Below, one piece after another: positions 41,646 to 50,807 of a stretch of DNA of 54,627 nucleotides. The stretch comes from Magnetococcales bacterium (GTDB lineage Bacteria; Pseudomonadota; Magnetococcia; Magnetococcales; UBA8363), in assembly GCA_002753515.1 (NCBI GenBank), contig PEAK01000026.1:1-54627 (forward strand), read 5' to 3'. The position numbers were made by a program, and so were the translations under genes. Below the pieces are notes generated by a model, which was given only the letters and a program-made list of their open reading frames with translations, ran no database searches and was not told the DNA's origin. The first letter of the stretch is position 1, and the number at the start of each line of letters is the position of its first letter.

Positions 41646-42746
41646 ATGACGTGGAATAACAACGGCAGCGGACCGCAAAGTCCGTGGGGCTCGGGGGGCA
41701 ATGCCCCACAACCGCCAGATATGGATAAAATATTCAATCTGGCCCGGCAAAAATTGTTGAGCAAAATGCCCGGTGGCCAGGCATGGCCCGCAATGCTGGT
41801 GGTCGCTTTCGTGTTGTGGATGGCAACGGGTATCTACGTTGTGGGTGCCGATGAGCAAGGGGTGGTGGTCCGCTTTGGCCGCTACGTCGAAACCACCGAT
41901 CCGGGGCCACACTTTCACCTGCCCTATCCCATTGAAGCGGTGTATACCCCCCAGGTGACGCAGATCCAGCGCATTGAAATCGGCTATCGCACCCGGGGAC
42001 GCACCAATACCGAAGTTCCGGCGGAATCCTTGATGCTGACCGGGGATGAAAATATCATCGATATCGATCTATCGGTGCAATATCGCATTCAGGTTGGTGG
42101 GGCGGCCAATTTTTTGTTTAATGTGCGCAATCCCGGCGATGATCCGCACAATACGGTGCGTAACGCCGCCGAGTCGGCCATTCGCCAGGTTATCGGTCGC
42201 AACGATATCGACACCGCCCTGACGACCGGCAAGGAAAAAATTCAAACCAATACCCGCGTGACCATGCAGGAAATCCTCGACAGTTACAAGAGCGGCATTG
42301 AAATCGTCAATGTTCAGCTCCAGCAGGTGGCACCTCCGCAGGAAGTGATTCATGCCTTCAAGGATGTCGCCAGTGCCCGGGAAGATCGGGAACGTTCCAT
42401 CAACGAAGCCCAGGGTTACAAAAACGACATCATTCCCAGGGCCAAGGGGCAGGCGGCCCAGGTCATCCAGCAGGCGGAAGGGTATAAAGCTACCAAGATT
42501 GCCCGGGCTCAGGGTGAGGTCAACCGCTTCCTCGCCCTGCTGGAAGAGTATACCAAGGCACCGGAAATCACCCGGACCCGCCTTTACCTGGAAACCATTG
42601 AGGAAGTTCTCGGCAAGGCCAAAAAGGTTGTCATGAATGCCGATACCAGTCACGGGGTGTTGCCCTACCTGCCGTTGACCTCCACGCGTGCCGCACCGCC
42701 TGCCGCGACCACCCAACAGCAACCTACCCAGGGAGCCAAGCCATGA
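41646..42746 (+). CDS. hflK: FtsH-protease modulator HflK
   Basis: 366 residues, ATG 41646 with aaggag upstream. A Gly/Asn-rich, Pro-containing cytoplasmic N-terminus (NNNGSGPQSPWGSGGNAPQPP) precedes one membrane helix (MLVVAFVLWMATGIYVVG). A prohibitin/SPFH domain follows (ADEQGVVVRFGRYVETTDPG, HFHLPYPIEAVYTP) and then a long coiled coil with SAREDRERSINEAQGYKNDI and AEGYKATKIARAQGE. With HflC it forms a large inner-membrane cage around FtsH that limits degradation of membrane proteins. Its stop overlaps the start of hflC (ATGA). Confidence 0.96.
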   Translation: MTWNNNGSGPQSPWGSGGNAPQPPDMDKIFNLARQKLLSKMPGGQAWPAMLVVAFVLWMATGIYVVGADEQGVVVRFGRYVETTDPGPHFHLPYPIEAVYTPQVTQIQRIEIGYRTRGRTNTEVPAESLMLTGDENIIDIDLSVQYRIQVGGAANFLFNVRNPGDDPHNTVRNAAESAIRQVIGRNDIDTALTTGKEKIQTNTRVTMQEILDSYKSGIEIVNVQLQQVAPPQEVIHAFKDVASAREDRERSINEAQGYKNDIIPRAKGQAAQVIQQAEGYKATKIARAQGEVNRFLALLEEYTKAPEITRTRLYLETIEEVLGKAKKVVMNADTSHGVLPYLPLTSTRAAPPAATTQQQPTQGAKP

Positions 42747-43603
42747 ACAAAGAGTGGCATCTTGGTATCATTGTCCTGGCTGTCGCAGGCATGGTTTTGT
42801 TTTCCCAGTCGGCGTTCATCGTTCACCAGGTGCAACAAGCCCTGGTGTTGCAACTGGGCAAGCCGGTCCGAACGGTGAGTGAACCCGGTTTGCACTTTAA
42901 AGTTCCTTTTCTCCAGGATGTGCATAACTTTGAAAAAAGGTTGCTGGCCTTTGACCAGGAGCCGCAAGAAATCCTTTCTGCCGACAAAAAAAATCTCAAG
43001 GTGGACAGTTATGCCCGGTGGCGGATCGTGGACACCTTGAAATTTTACCAGACGGTACGCAACGAGATGGGCGCCGCATCCCGCATCAACGACATTATTT
43101 ACTCCAATTTGCGTGAGGTGCTGGGACAATTTACCATGATGGAAATTGTTGCCGGGGCACGCGAAGACCTGATGGCGCGAATTCGCACCCAGGCCAACCT
43201 GCAATCGAGCCAGTATGGCATTGAGGTGTTGGATGTCCGCATCAAACGGACCGACCTGCCCATGGAAAACTCCAAGGCAGTTTTCAAGCGGATGCAGACG
43301 GAACGGGAACGCCAGGCCAAACAATATCGGGCGGAGGGAGAAGAGGAAGCGGTGAAGATTCGTTCCACGGCGGATCGGGATCGGGAAGTCCTGATGGCCG
43401 AGGCGATGCGCAAGGCGGAAGAGATCCGTGGGGCTGGCGATGCCGAGGCTACGGGCATCTACGCCGAGGCTTATTCCAAGGATCCCCGCTTCTATGAGTT
43501 TAAGCGAACCTTGGACGCTTACCAGAAAGCCTTTGCCGAAGATGCCACCCTGTTGGTCCAACCCACGGGCTTCTACCGATTCCTCCAGGATGGTAAACCG
43601 TGA
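42743..43603 (+). CDS. hflC: FtsH-protease modulator HflC
   Basis: 286 residues. An N-terminal membrane helix (LGIIVLAVAGMVLFSQSAFIV) leads into the SPFH domain (VQQALVLQLGKPVRTV, EPGLHFKVPFLQDVHNFEKR, VDSYARWRIVDTLKFYQTV). The coiled-coil end has GIEVLDVRIKRTDLPMENS and ERERQAKQYRAEGEEEAVKI. Family order, size and coupling to hflK are standard. The C-terminus LVQPTGFYRFLQDG is close to the usual end of the family. The partner protease gene ftsH is not in the window. Confidence 0.96.
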   Translation: MNKEWHLGIIVLAVAGMVLFSQSAFIVHQVQQALVLQLGKPVRTVSEPGLHFKVPFLQDVHNFEKRLLAFDQEPQEILSADKKNLKVDSYARWRIVDTLKFYQTVRNEMGAASRINDIIYSNLREVLGQFTMMEIVAGAREDLMARIRTQANLQSSQYGIEVLDVRIKRTDLPMENSKAVFKRMQTERERQAKQYRAEGEEEAVKIRSTADRDREVLMAEAMRKAEEIRGAGDAEATGIYAEAYSKDPRFYEFKRTLDAYQKAFAEDATLLVQPTGFYRFLQDGKP

Positions 43604-43625
43604 AGGCTTGATGAAGGGTTGACCA

Positions 43626-43817
43626 TTGAAGGATTTTCTCACCGCAGTGGGTTTAATGATGATCTTGGAGGGGATTCCCTATTTTATCGCCCCGGAGAAA
43701 ATGCGTCTTTGGATCCTGAAAGTGGCTCAGATGGATGAAAGATCTTTACGGCATACGGGCTTTGCATTGATGTTCCTGGGTTTGGTAGTTGTCTATCTGG
43801 TGCGTAGCCGGATGTAG
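43626..43817 (+). CDS. Small DUF2065 membrane protein
   Basis: 63 residues from TTG 43626, supported by gaaggg seven bases upstream. Two membrane helices are seen (FLTAVGLMMILEGIPYFIAP and TGFALMFLGLVVVYLVRS), separated by KMRLWILKVAQMDERSLR. This is the DUF2065 pattern, known as a small gene beside hflC in many proteobacteria. Function is unknown; a link to the HflKC-FtsH complex is suggested only by conserved position. Confidence 0.88.
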   Translation: MKDFLTAVGLMMILEGIPYFIAPEKMRLWILKVAQMDERSLRHTGFALMFLGLVVVYLVRSRM

Positions 43818-43881
43818 GTTTGCCGTGATTGCAGTCCTGTTGGACTTCTACAACGGGAGAGGGGGTATTTTTTAAGGTGGG

Positions 43882-44412
43882 GTGACGGAATTGGATGGAC
43901 TTGTGATTCACCTGGATGTTAAAAGTACCCGTGAAAAACGTGTCGTGCTTGACGTTCCCGGAGAAAGTCTGTCATTGCTCATGGAAAATATGGCATTGAC
44001 ATCGCCGGTAATGGTGGATGTTACCGTGGCGCGTGCTAACGATAAATGGCGCGTCAGCGGGACTTTGGCGTACCGGGTGGAACGGGCCTGCGCCCGCTGT
44101 CTGGAACCTTTTCCAATGGAACAGATCAGCCGGGTGGATCGATTGTTTGGCGTGGGGGTTGATCCAGGGCTAGGCAAAAAAAATATCGCCATGGATGACG
44201 ATCTGACTTGGCTGGAAAATGGCGAATTGGCCATTCAAGAGCTGGTTCAGGAGGAAATCCTGTTGGACAGCCCCATGCGATCACTCTGTGACGAAGGGTG
44301 TCGTGGCTTGTGTCCCAATTGTGGCGTCAATCGCAACCAAAATCCTTGTCATTGCGATGGCAAGGTCAGAGAGGGGCCGTTTTCCCGATTGAAGGATCTC
44401 AAATTATCGTGA
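43882..44412 (+). CDS. yceD: YceD/DUF177 family protein
   Basis: 176 residues from GTG 43882 with an aaggtggg ribosome-site-like stretch before it. It shows the family core ACARCLEPFPMEQISRVDRLF, an acidic middle (NGELAIQELVQEEILLDSPM), and the C-terminal Cys pattern LCDEGCRGLCPNCGVNRN ending in PCHC. These two Cys clusters may bind zinc. YceD proteins are encoded just before rpmF and plsX in most bacteria and are linked to 23S rRNA production in plants and bacteria. That arrangement is kept here. Confidence 0.92.
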   Translation: MTELDGLVIHLDVKSTREKRVVLDVPGESLSLLMENMALTSPVMVDVTVARANDKWRVSGTLAYRVERACARCLEPFPMEQISRVDRLFGVGVDPGLGKKNIAMDDDLTWLENGELAIQELVQEEILLDSPMRSLCDEGCRGLCPNCGVNRNQNPCHCDGKVREGPFSRLKDLKLS

Positions 44413-44484
44413 TCCTGACGGAATTCGTCTCCATAAGTTTTGGGCCGTGTTCTCAAGCCAGTCTTTTTTAACAAGGAGTTTGCA

Positions 44485-44667
44485 ATGGCTGTACCTAAGA
44501 AGCGTATTTCCTCTTCCCGCCGTGGGGCGCGCCGGGCGCACAATGCCATCAAACCGATGAGCCTGTCGGTCTGCGCCAATTGTCAGGAACCTGTCGTTCC
44601 CCATCGCGTCTGTTCCAAATGCGGCTGGTATCGCGGTCGGGAAATCATCGCGGCAGTGGAAGACTGA
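44485..44667 (+). CDS. rpmF: 50S ribosomal protein L32
   Basis: 60 residues with aaggag before ATG 44485. The basic start AVPKKRISSSRRGARRAHN is diagnostic, and CANC and CSKC form the zinc ribbon of the Cys-containing (C+) form of L32. It lies between yceD and plsX as in most proteobacteria. Confidence 0.97.
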   Translation: MAVPKKRISSSRRGARRAHNAIKPMSLSVCANCQEPVVPHRVCSKCGWYRGREIIAAVED

Positions 44668-44698
44668 CAAAAAAACGTGATGCCGGGATAACCACCAG

Positions 44699-45721
44699 GT
44701 GGATATTTGCATTGCTCTGGATGCCATGGGTGGTGATCATGCCCCGACATCCGTCATAGAAGGGGCCGTTCAGGCCGCTCGGGAATTTCCCACTACCCGC
44801 TTTATTCTGGTAGGCCGGGAGGACAGAATCCTGGAGGAATTGGAAAAGGTCAGGTTCAGTCGCGACCATTTTCAAATCATGGCGGCGGCTGAAGTGGTGG
44901 GTATGGGCGAAGAGCCAGCCCAGGCGTTGCGCTTTAAAAAGCAATCCTCCATGCGATTGGCCGTGGATGCCGTCAAGGCAGGGAAGGCGCAAGCCCTCGT
45001 TTCCGCAGGGAATACCGGGGCACTCATGGCGACAGCCCGTTTTGTGTTGCGCATGCTGCCCGGTATTGATCGGCCCGCCATTGCCACCCTGGTGCCCTCC
45101 AAAACCGGGTCAACCTTGATGTTGGATTTGGGGGCCAATGTTGAGTGTGATGCCAAAAATTTGTGCCAGTTCGCCATCATGGGCATGATCTATGCCTCGC
45201 AAGTCCTCCATCGTCAGCAACCCCGTGTCGGTCTGCTCAACGTTGGCGAAGAAGATGTCAAAGGACCTGGCGTGGTCAAAGAGGCCGCTGAGTTGATTCG
45301 CAAAGCCCTGGGCGAATACTTCATCGGCAACGTCGAAGGTACCGATATCTACGAAGGGCTGACCGATGTCATCGTCTGCGATGGATTTGTCGGCAATGTC
45401 AGCCTGAAATCAAGCGAGGGGGTGGTGAGTATGATCTCCCATTTTCTCAAAGAGAGCATGAATCATTCCCTTTGGTCGCGACTGGGATATTTGATGGTGC
45501 GCCCGGCTATGAACCGTTTCAAACAACGCCTGGATCATCGCAAATACAATGGGGCCATGCTGTTGGGTCTGGACGGCGTTGTGGTCAAGAGTCATGGGTC
45601 GGCGGATGGTTATGCGTTTGCACAGGCCATTCGCGTGGCTCGGGATTTGGTCATCAACCAGGTCAACCAAACCATCAAAACGCATATCGCCCTGCATAAC
45701 AATGGAAAGGGGACGCCATGA
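44699..45721 (+). CDS. plsX: Phosphate acyltransferase PlsX
   Basis: 340 residues from GTG 44699. The start DICIALDAMGGDHAP is the PlsX signature. ALVSAGNTGALMA, PGIDRPAIATLVP and VDVKG-type stretches (VGEEDVKGPGVVKEA) follow, and VCDGFVGNVSLKSSEGV matches the C-terminal active region. The enzyme makes acyl-phosphate from acyl-ACP, the first step of phospholipid synthesis with PlsY. The stop overlaps the fabH start (ATGA). Spacing to rpmF is 31 bp. Confidence 0.97.
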   Translation: MDICIALDAMGGDHAPTSVIEGAVQAAREFPTTRFILVGREDRILEELEKVRFSRDHFQIMAAAEVVGMGEEPAQALRFKKQSSMRLAVDAVKAGKAQALVSAGNTGALMATARFVLRMLPGIDRPAIATLVPSKTGSTLMLDLGANVECDAKNLCQFAIMGMIYASQVLHRQQPRVGLLNVGEEDVKGPGVVKEAAELIRKALGEYFIGNVEGTDIYEGLTDVIVCDGFVGNVSLKSSEGVVSMISHFLKESMNHSLWSRLGYLMVRPAMNRFKQRLDHRKYNGAMLLGLDGVVVKSHGSADGYAFAQAIRVARDLVINQVNQTIKTHIALHNNGKGTP

Positions 45722-46719
45722 ACGCACCGAGGGCCAGAGTTGTCGGCACCGGTTCCTTCTTGCCGGAAAAACGGTTGACCAACGATGATTTGGCCGGGAT
45801 GATGGATACCTCTGACGAATGGATTTCCAGTCGTACCGGTATTCTGGAACGGCATATCGCTGCCGAGGATCAAGTAACTTCCGATCTGGCGGCGCAAGCA
45901 GGACTCAAAGCCTTGGAAGCAGCCGGTTGTGACCCGGAGGAGTTGGACCTGATCGTCTGCGCCACCTCGACCCCTGATTTGGTTTTCCCGGCTACGGCGA
46001 CCATCGTGCAACGCAAAATTGGCGCCCAGAACGCCAAAGCTCCCGCTTTTGACATCCAGGCGGTTTGCACTGGATTTGTTTATGGTTTGGGTATTGCCGA
46101 TCAATTCATTCGTTCGGGCATGTCGAAAAAGGTGCTGGTCATTGGTGCGGAGACCTTCTCCCGTATTGTGGACTGGGAGGATCGCAATACCTGTGTCGTC
46201 TTCGGTGACGGGGCGGGGGCGGTGGTGCTGGAGGCAGTCCCTGGCGAGAATGCCAGCGGTATCTTATCAACACACATGCATGCGGATGGCAGTCACGTGG
46301 AATTGTTGCATGTGACCGGGGGTGTTTCGCGTGGACGTCCCGAAGGATTTGATGTGCGCCACGATGCCCTGGGGTTTGTCGATATGCAGGGCAATGAGGT
46401 GTTCAAGCATGCAGTCAAGGCGATGGGGGCGGTGGCCGAAGAGGCTTTGGCCGCCAACGGCTTGAAGGTGGCGGACGTGGATTGGTTCATTCCCCACCAG
46501 GCGAACCGACGCATTTTGCAGGCAACGGCGAAGCGTATCAGCCTGCCCGAAGAGAAAGTGATCATGACCCTGGACCACCATGGCAACACCTCTGCGGCGA
46601 GCGTCCCTTTGGCTTTGGATGAAGCGGTACGGGATGGACGGATTCAGCCGGGTCATTTGGTGTTGCTTGATGCCTTTGGTGGTGGTTTTACCTGGGCGGC
46701 GGCGTTGATTCGCTGGTAG
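45718..46719 (+). CDS. fabH: 3-oxoacyl-ACP synthase III (FabH)
   Basis: 333 residues. The catalytic triad is visible: Cys117 in QAVCTGFVYGL, His260 in WFIPHQANRRI, and Asn290 in DHHGNTSAAS. The N-terminus has GTGSFLPEKRLTNDDLAG and TSDEWISSRTGI. The enzyme starts fatty acid synthesis by condensing acetyl-CoA with malonyl-ACP. It is translationally coupled to plsX. The rest of the fatty-acid cluster (fabD, fabG, acpP) does not follow; instead a repeat element and the convergent LPS operon lie downstream. Confidence 0.97.
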   Translation: MNAPRARVVGTGSFLPEKRLTNDDLAGMMDTSDEWISSRTGILERHIAAEDQVTSDLAAQAGLKALEAAGCDPEELDLIVCATSTPDLVFPATATIVQRKIGAQNAKAPAFDIQAVCTGFVYGLGIADQFIRSGMSKKVLVIGAETFSRIVDWEDRNTCVVFGDGAGAVVLEAVPGENASGILSTHMHADGSHVELLHVTGGVSRGRPEGFDVRHDALGFVDMQGNEVFKHAVKAMGAVAEEALAANGLKVADVDWFIPHQANRRILQATAKRISLPEEKVIMTLDHHGNTSAASVPLALDEAVRDGRIQPGHLVLLDAFGGGFTWAAALIRW

Positions 46720-46764
46720 GTGACCACACTATCAGAGTGACACGAAGATTGCGTCACGCACCTT

Positions 46765-46915
46765 TAAACCGCAACTATCTTGGGATGCGCAGTTCTTGTC
46801 ATCCCCGCGAAGGCGGGGATCCAGAAAGTCAGGGAAAGGTGTGTAGACTCCCTGGATCCCCGCTTTCGCGGGGATGACGCTAGAAAACTACGTATCCCGC
46901 GCTGGTTGCGGTTTA
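46765..46915. repeat. 151-bp repeat with TAAACCGCAAC ends and paired inner palindromes
   Basis: It has the same 11-bp inverted ends as the copy at 40720-40815. The interior holds gtcatccccgcgaaggcggg and its inverse ending gcggggatgac, separated by a 30-bp spacer. The right end lies inside the minus-strand glycosyltransferase gene and encodes its last residues (TKPQPARDT) and stop. Confidence 0.85.
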
Positions 46916-47661
46916 GTTCTATGTTTGGCGTACAATTTGGCATATTTGAAGAAACTGTTGCAAGAACCTATGGCAATGTGTATCAAACCTGGAACCCCAT
47001 CCAAAAAACCGAGACGTAACAAATAAAATTTAATAAAACGTAACACCGGGCTCGACACCATGCGCCATGGGGAAGCCACGCGCCCAGAAGCGTACAGGGC
47101 CTCGGCCTGGAGGCTGGTGTAGATGTTTTGTTTGTGCAAATAGTCGGCGATGGTTTGTTCTGATTCATGAAGCAAATCGCCCACCAACCGACCTACGGGC
47201 TCCCGGGTGATGACCTTTTCGTGTATGGGATCCGAAGACCAACGGGCATGGTCGCGGTGGAACAAGCGCAGGTTATAATCGGGATATCCTTCCCCATGCT
47301 TGAGCCAGCGCCCCAGGAATCGGTTGCGCCGAGGAAATTCATAGGCTTTGCAAGGTGTTGTTTTTAAAATTTCGAGGATACTGATTTTAAGTTCGCGGCT
47401 GACCCGTTCATCGGCATCCAGGCACAACACCCAATCGTGCGTGGCTTTTTCCACGGCAAACTGTTTTTGCGGGCCGAATCCCAACCAAGGTTGATGGATG
47501 GTCCGGGCATTGTATTTCCAGGCAATTTCCAGGGTATTGTCCGCACTGCCACAATCGACAAGGACGACCTCATCGGCGAAATCGACGCTCTCCAGACAAG
47601 GTGCCAAAAGGTGTCCGGCATTTTTGGTAATTAAAACAATGGAAAGAGGTGCGGGTGTCAT
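46888..47661 (-). CDS. Family 2 glycosyltransferase (LPS core type)
   Basis: 257 residues from ATG 47661, which overlaps the stop of waaC (ATGA). The GT-A fold is clear: LSIVLITKNAGHLLAPCLES, VVLVDCGSADNTLEIA, and the DxD-type WVLCLDADERVS. GHGEG-type sequences continue (WLKHGEGYPDYNLRLFHRD). The C-terminus has basic, hydrophobic helices (RFIKFYLLRLGFLDGVPG) typical of membrane-associated enzymes of the WaaE/KdtX kind, which add a sugar to the heptose region of LPS core. Its last nine residues are encoded by the repeat element. Confidence 0.88.
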   Translation of the reverse strand: MTPAPLSIVLITKNAGHLLAPCLESVDFADEVVLVDCGSADNTLEIAWKYNARTIHQPWLGFGPQKQFAVEKATHDWVLCLDADERVSRELKISILEILKTTPCKAYEFPRRNRFLGRWLKHGEGYPDYNLRLFHRDHARWSSDPIHEKVITREPVGRLVGDLLHESEQTIADYLHKQNIYTSLQAEALYASGRVASPWRMVSSPVLRFIKFYLLRLGFLDGVPGLIHIAIGSCNSFFKYAKLYAKHRTKPQPARDT

Positions 47662-48665
47662 GGCAGGCTTTGCAACCAAGTTATGATGTGTTCTGGGGTG
47701 ATGCTCTCCATGCAGGGAGCGGCGAGCGGGGGGGCTACCAAAGGACAGATTCTTTGTTTGCAGGGAGATTGCACGCACGCTCCCCGAATATGCTGGTGGT
47801 GTTGACAAAGCGTTCCTACTCGGGCGGGGTCGGTGGGACCATAGAGACACAACGCCGGCACGTTCAAGGCCGCCGCCAGATGCGCGGGTCCGGTATCGAC
47901 ACTGACTACGGCGCGTGCCCCGGCGATGACCTCAGCCAATTGTTCCAGACGCGTTTTGCCCGGTACCCTGATCGAGCCAGGGGCAATGCGGGCCAACATG
48001 TCAGCGCGTTCTTTTTCCGCAGGACTGCCCCAAGGTAATACGATGGGAGTGTGTTGGCTCACGTTGCGGATCAGCTCGCTCCAAAACGGCACTGGCCAAT
48101 GTTTGCTCGACCAGGTGGTTCCGTGGATGAACACGAGGTGGTTTCTTTGCGCTGGGGCGGGAAATCGATTGGCCAATCCATAATCGGCAGGTTCGCTGGG
48201 CAGGGGATAATGCAGAACGCGGGCAAACAATGCGCGGATACGGGTGACCGCATGTTGCTCCTTGGCGATTGTCACCCGATGATGATAGCACCAGGAGGCT
48301 GTAGCCTCGCGGGCGCTCTGCGCGTCCATCCCCCAGACCTCGCCTCTTGCCAGACGTGCTGGAATGGCACTTTTCCACAATCCTTGCGCATCGATGATGG
48401 CATCGTAGGGATCACGGCGCAATTCCCGCAACACTTTCCGCCATTCCCCTTGAAAGGTGTTTCGCAATAGTTTTTTGCGTAAGCGACGCCAGGGCAACAC
48501 GATAACCCGCTGTACCGCCGGGTGCCACTGGGGAATTTCAGCGAAGTGTTCCTCGACCAACCAATGAAATGCAAGCGTCGGATCCCAGCGCATGGCATCG
48601 CTCACCGCCGGCAAAGTGTGCAACACATCGCCCAACGACGATGTTTTGACAATCAGCACGTTCAT
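47658..48665 (-). CDS. waaC: Lipopolysaccharide heptosyltransferase I
   Basis: 335 residues. The GT9 family start is NVLIVKTSSLGDVLHTLPAV. Then come DAIIDAQGLWKSAIPARLA, FIHGTTWSSKHWPVPFWSEL and SVDTGPAHLAAALNVPALCLYGPTDP, the nucleotide-sugar binding end. The length and IVKTSSLGDV type are those of WaaC, which adds the first L-glycero-D-manno-heptose to Kdo of the inner core. It overlaps waaF upstream and the GT2 gene downstream by four bases each. WaaC versus WaaF was assigned from the N-terminal motif. Confidence 0.92.
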   Translation of the reverse strand: MNVLIVKTSSLGDVLHTLPAVSDAMRWDPTLAFHWLVEEHFAEIPQWHPAVQRVIVLPWRRLRKKLLRNTFQGEWRKVLRELRRDPYDAIIDAQGLWKSAIPARLARGEVWGMDAQSAREATASWCYHHRVTIAKEQHAVTRIRALFARVLHYPLPSEPADYGLANRFPAPAQRNHLVFIHGTTWSSKHWPVPFWSELIRNVSQHTPIVLPWGSPAEKERADMLARIAPGSIRVPGKTRLEQLAEVIAGARAVVSVDTGPAHLAAALNVPALCLYGPTDPARVGTLCQHHQHIRGACVQSPCKQRICPLVAPPLAAPCMESITPEHIITWLQSLP

Positions 48666-49690
48666 GGATGGGCAACCAATTCCCGCAGATGGCGCAGCAC
48701 GTCATCCGGGGTGATTTCTTCCAGGCAGGGGGCTGGTTCTTTCAGGGGGCAATGGCGTTTAAAACAGGGGGCGCAGGGGAGGTTGCGGGAGACGATACGG
48801 GCAAGGGGTGCCAGCGGGGGGGTATGTTTGGGGTCGGAAGAACCAAAAAGGGCGACTACCGGGCGGTTCAAGGCGGCGGCGACGTGCATGAGTCCCGAAT
48901 CGTTGGTCACTACCGCCTGGACAAAGGAGAGCAAATCGACTGCTTCCGAAAGTGAGGTGCTACCCGCCAGATTAACCCCCTGTTGACCGGCGGACTGTGC
49001 GATGGCCTCACCCCAGGCTTTTTCCTTGCTGGATCCCAGTACCAGGATGCGCCATCCTTCCTGGACGCACATCCGGGCCAATGTTTGAAAGTGATGGATG
49101 GGCCAACGTTTGGCAGGGCCGAATTCCGCCCCGGGACAGAATGCCAGATTGGGACGTTGATCCAGGGGCAATCCCCAGCCACGCAGGGTGGCACACACCC
49201 GTTCCGGTTTGTGCGTTAAGTGGGGCAGAGGCAGAGGGGACGGCAAGGTTTCCCCGGGAGCCAGACTCAACGCGGCAAAACGTTGTACTGTTTGCGGATA
49301 CCGTTGTTTATCCAAGCGCCGCCAATCATTGAGGAGCCCCAGGCGCATCTCACCGATAAAGCCGGTCCGCCGTGGGATACGAGCGAAAAAAGGGATCAGG
49401 GCCGATTTGAAGGAATTGGGCAAGACGATGGCGTGCTGGTAATTTCCCTTGAGGCTGATACCCAGGCGATACCGTTTTCCGAGCCCCAATTCGCCATGTT
49501 GCAAGGGGAGTTCGATGGTTGCGCGCACTTCCGGCATTCGTTCCAAAACCGCTTGGCTCCAGGGTGGGGCCAGCACATCGATGGGACAATCCGGGTTTTT
49601 TAATTTTAGTAGTTTAAATAACGGTTGTGCCATGACCATGTCGCCGACCCACGAGGGACCGACGACCAAAAGGGGTGACGAAACCCTCAA
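48662..49690 (-). CDS. waaF: Lipopolysaccharide heptosyltransferase II
   Basis: 342 residues from TTG 49690, which overlaps the hldD stop as TTGA. LVVGPSWVGDMVMAQPLFKL is the WaaF-type N-terminus. AIVLPNSFKSALIPFFARIP, FCPGAEFGPAKRWPIHHFQT and TNDSGLMHVAAALNRPVVAL follow the family order, with the C-terminal Cys-rich segment NLPCAPCFKRHCPLKE typical of WaaF. It adds the second heptose. A TTG start is unusual, but no better start exists near the N-terminus. Confidence 0.93.
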   Translation of the reverse strand: MRVSSPLLVVGPSWVGDMVMAQPLFKLLKLKNPDCPIDVLAPPWSQAVLERMPEVRATIELPLQHGELGLGKRYRLGISLKGNYQHAIVLPNSFKSALIPFFARIPRRTGFIGEMRLGLLNDWRRLDKQRYPQTVQRFAALSLAPGETLPSPLPLPHLTHKPERVCATLRGWGLPLDQRPNLAFCPGAEFGPAKRWPIHHFQTLARMCVQEGWRILVLGSSKEKAWGEAIAQSAGQQGVNLAGSTSLSEAVDLLSFVQAVVTNDSGLMHVAAALNRPVVALFGSSDPKHTPPLAPLARIVSRNLPCAPCFKRHCPLKEPAPCLEEITPDDVLRHLRELVAHP

Positions 49691-50649
49691 AGTCCCGCTT
49701 CTTTGGCTTGGACAAAGGCGGCAACCCCCTGTTCCAGCGCCATGGGCTGATAATGTAACCCGGGGATTCGTTGTAAACGGACCATATCGGCTTGGGTATA
49801 ATTTTGATATTTGGTTTGTAATCCTTCGGGCATGGGGATGTAATCAATGGGTTGCGGTGGCAGCTTCATGGCTTGGTACAGGCTGGCGACGATGGCGTTA
49901 AAACTGCGGCTGACGCCGGTACCAACGTTATAAATACCGTGGAGGGGCGAAGGATGATGCGCCAAATTGATATTCAGATGCGCCACATCGGCGACATGGA
50001 TAAAGTCACGGCGTTGGGCACCATCGCCGTAGCCGCCGGAACCCTGGAACAGGCGTGCCACTCCGGTTTGTTTGATTTGCAGATACAATTGGTGGACCAT
50101 GGAAGCCATGCGTCCTTTGTGTTGTTCGCGGGGGCCGTAGACATTGAAATAACGCAGACCAACGACTGTACTGGTCACCTTATCCCAGTTTTGTTGCACA
50201 TAGCGATCAAACAACAGTTTGGAATACCCATAGACATTCAATGGTTTTTCATTATCGGGGTGTTCGGTGAAATCGGTGGATGCCCCGTAGGTGGCTGCCG
50301 AGGAGGCATAGACAAAGGGGATGTGACGCCCGGCTGCAAAATGAAACAACTCTTTGGTATAGGTGTAATTATTGTCCATCATGTAGCGCCCATCGTACTC
50401 CATGGTATCGGAGCAGGCCCCTTGATGGAGAATGGCGGAGATTGTCATCTCTTTAAAATAATCTTTGGCCAACAGATTGCGGAATTCCCTTTTGTCAAGA
50501 AAATCGACGACCTGTAAATCGCGCACGTTTATAAATTTATCACCCTTTTCCAGGTTGTCCACGATCAGGACATCGGTTGCGCCCGATTGATTGAGTGCTG
50601 CGACAATGTTGGCACCAATGAATCCGGCACCCCCGGTAACGATTATCAT
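49687..50649 (-). CDS. hldD: ADP-L-glycero-D-manno-heptose 6-epimerase
   Basis: 320 residues from ATG 50649, with aaagga before it. The Rossmann NADP-binding start MIIVTGGAGFIGANIVAALN is followed by an ILHQGACSDT segment and the catalytic YGYSKLLFD with Tyr and Lys. DFIHVADVAHLN and GTGVSRSFNAI complete the short-chain epimerase family order. It makes the ADP-heptose used by the two heptosyltransferases encoded next in the same operon. The frame is open upstream but the family N-terminus fixes the start. Confidence 0.96.
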   Translation of the reverse strand: MIIVTGGAGFIGANIVAALNQSGATDVLIVDNLEKGDKFINVRDLQVVDFLDKREFRNLLAKDYFKEMTISAILHQGACSDTMEYDGRYMMDNNYTYTKELFHFAAGRHIPFVYASSAATYGASTDFTEHPDNEKPLNVYGYSKLLFDRYVQQNWDKVTSTVVGLRYFNVYGPREQHKGRMASMVHQLYLQIKQTGVARLFQGSGGYGDGAQRRDFIHVADVAHLNINLAHHPSPLHGIYNVGTGVSRSFNAIVASLYQAMKLPPQPIDYIPMPEGLQTKYQNYTQADMVRLQRIPGLHYQPMALEQGVAAFVQAKEAGL

Positions 50650-50726
50650 GGGTTGGCATCCTTTCCCCAGGTCGTGTTGACACTGAGAGTATTCTATTTT
50701 TGAATATTGATAGTGGAGATTATCAT

Positions 50727-50755
50727 ACCATACGCCATGTTCCAAGTTGATCCAA
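50727..50755 (-). promoter_or_regulatory. Possible promoter of the hldD-waaF-waaC operon
   Basis: On the minus strand TTGGAT (50755-50750), 17 bp, TATGGT (50732-50727), about 80 bp before the hldD start. A nearby TATGAT gives alternative -10 registers. Confidence 0.4.
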
Positions 50756-50807
50756 TCCTATGCGCCCCATAGCGCAAAATGTTCATGCAATGGAACAGGA
50801 TGGCGGT

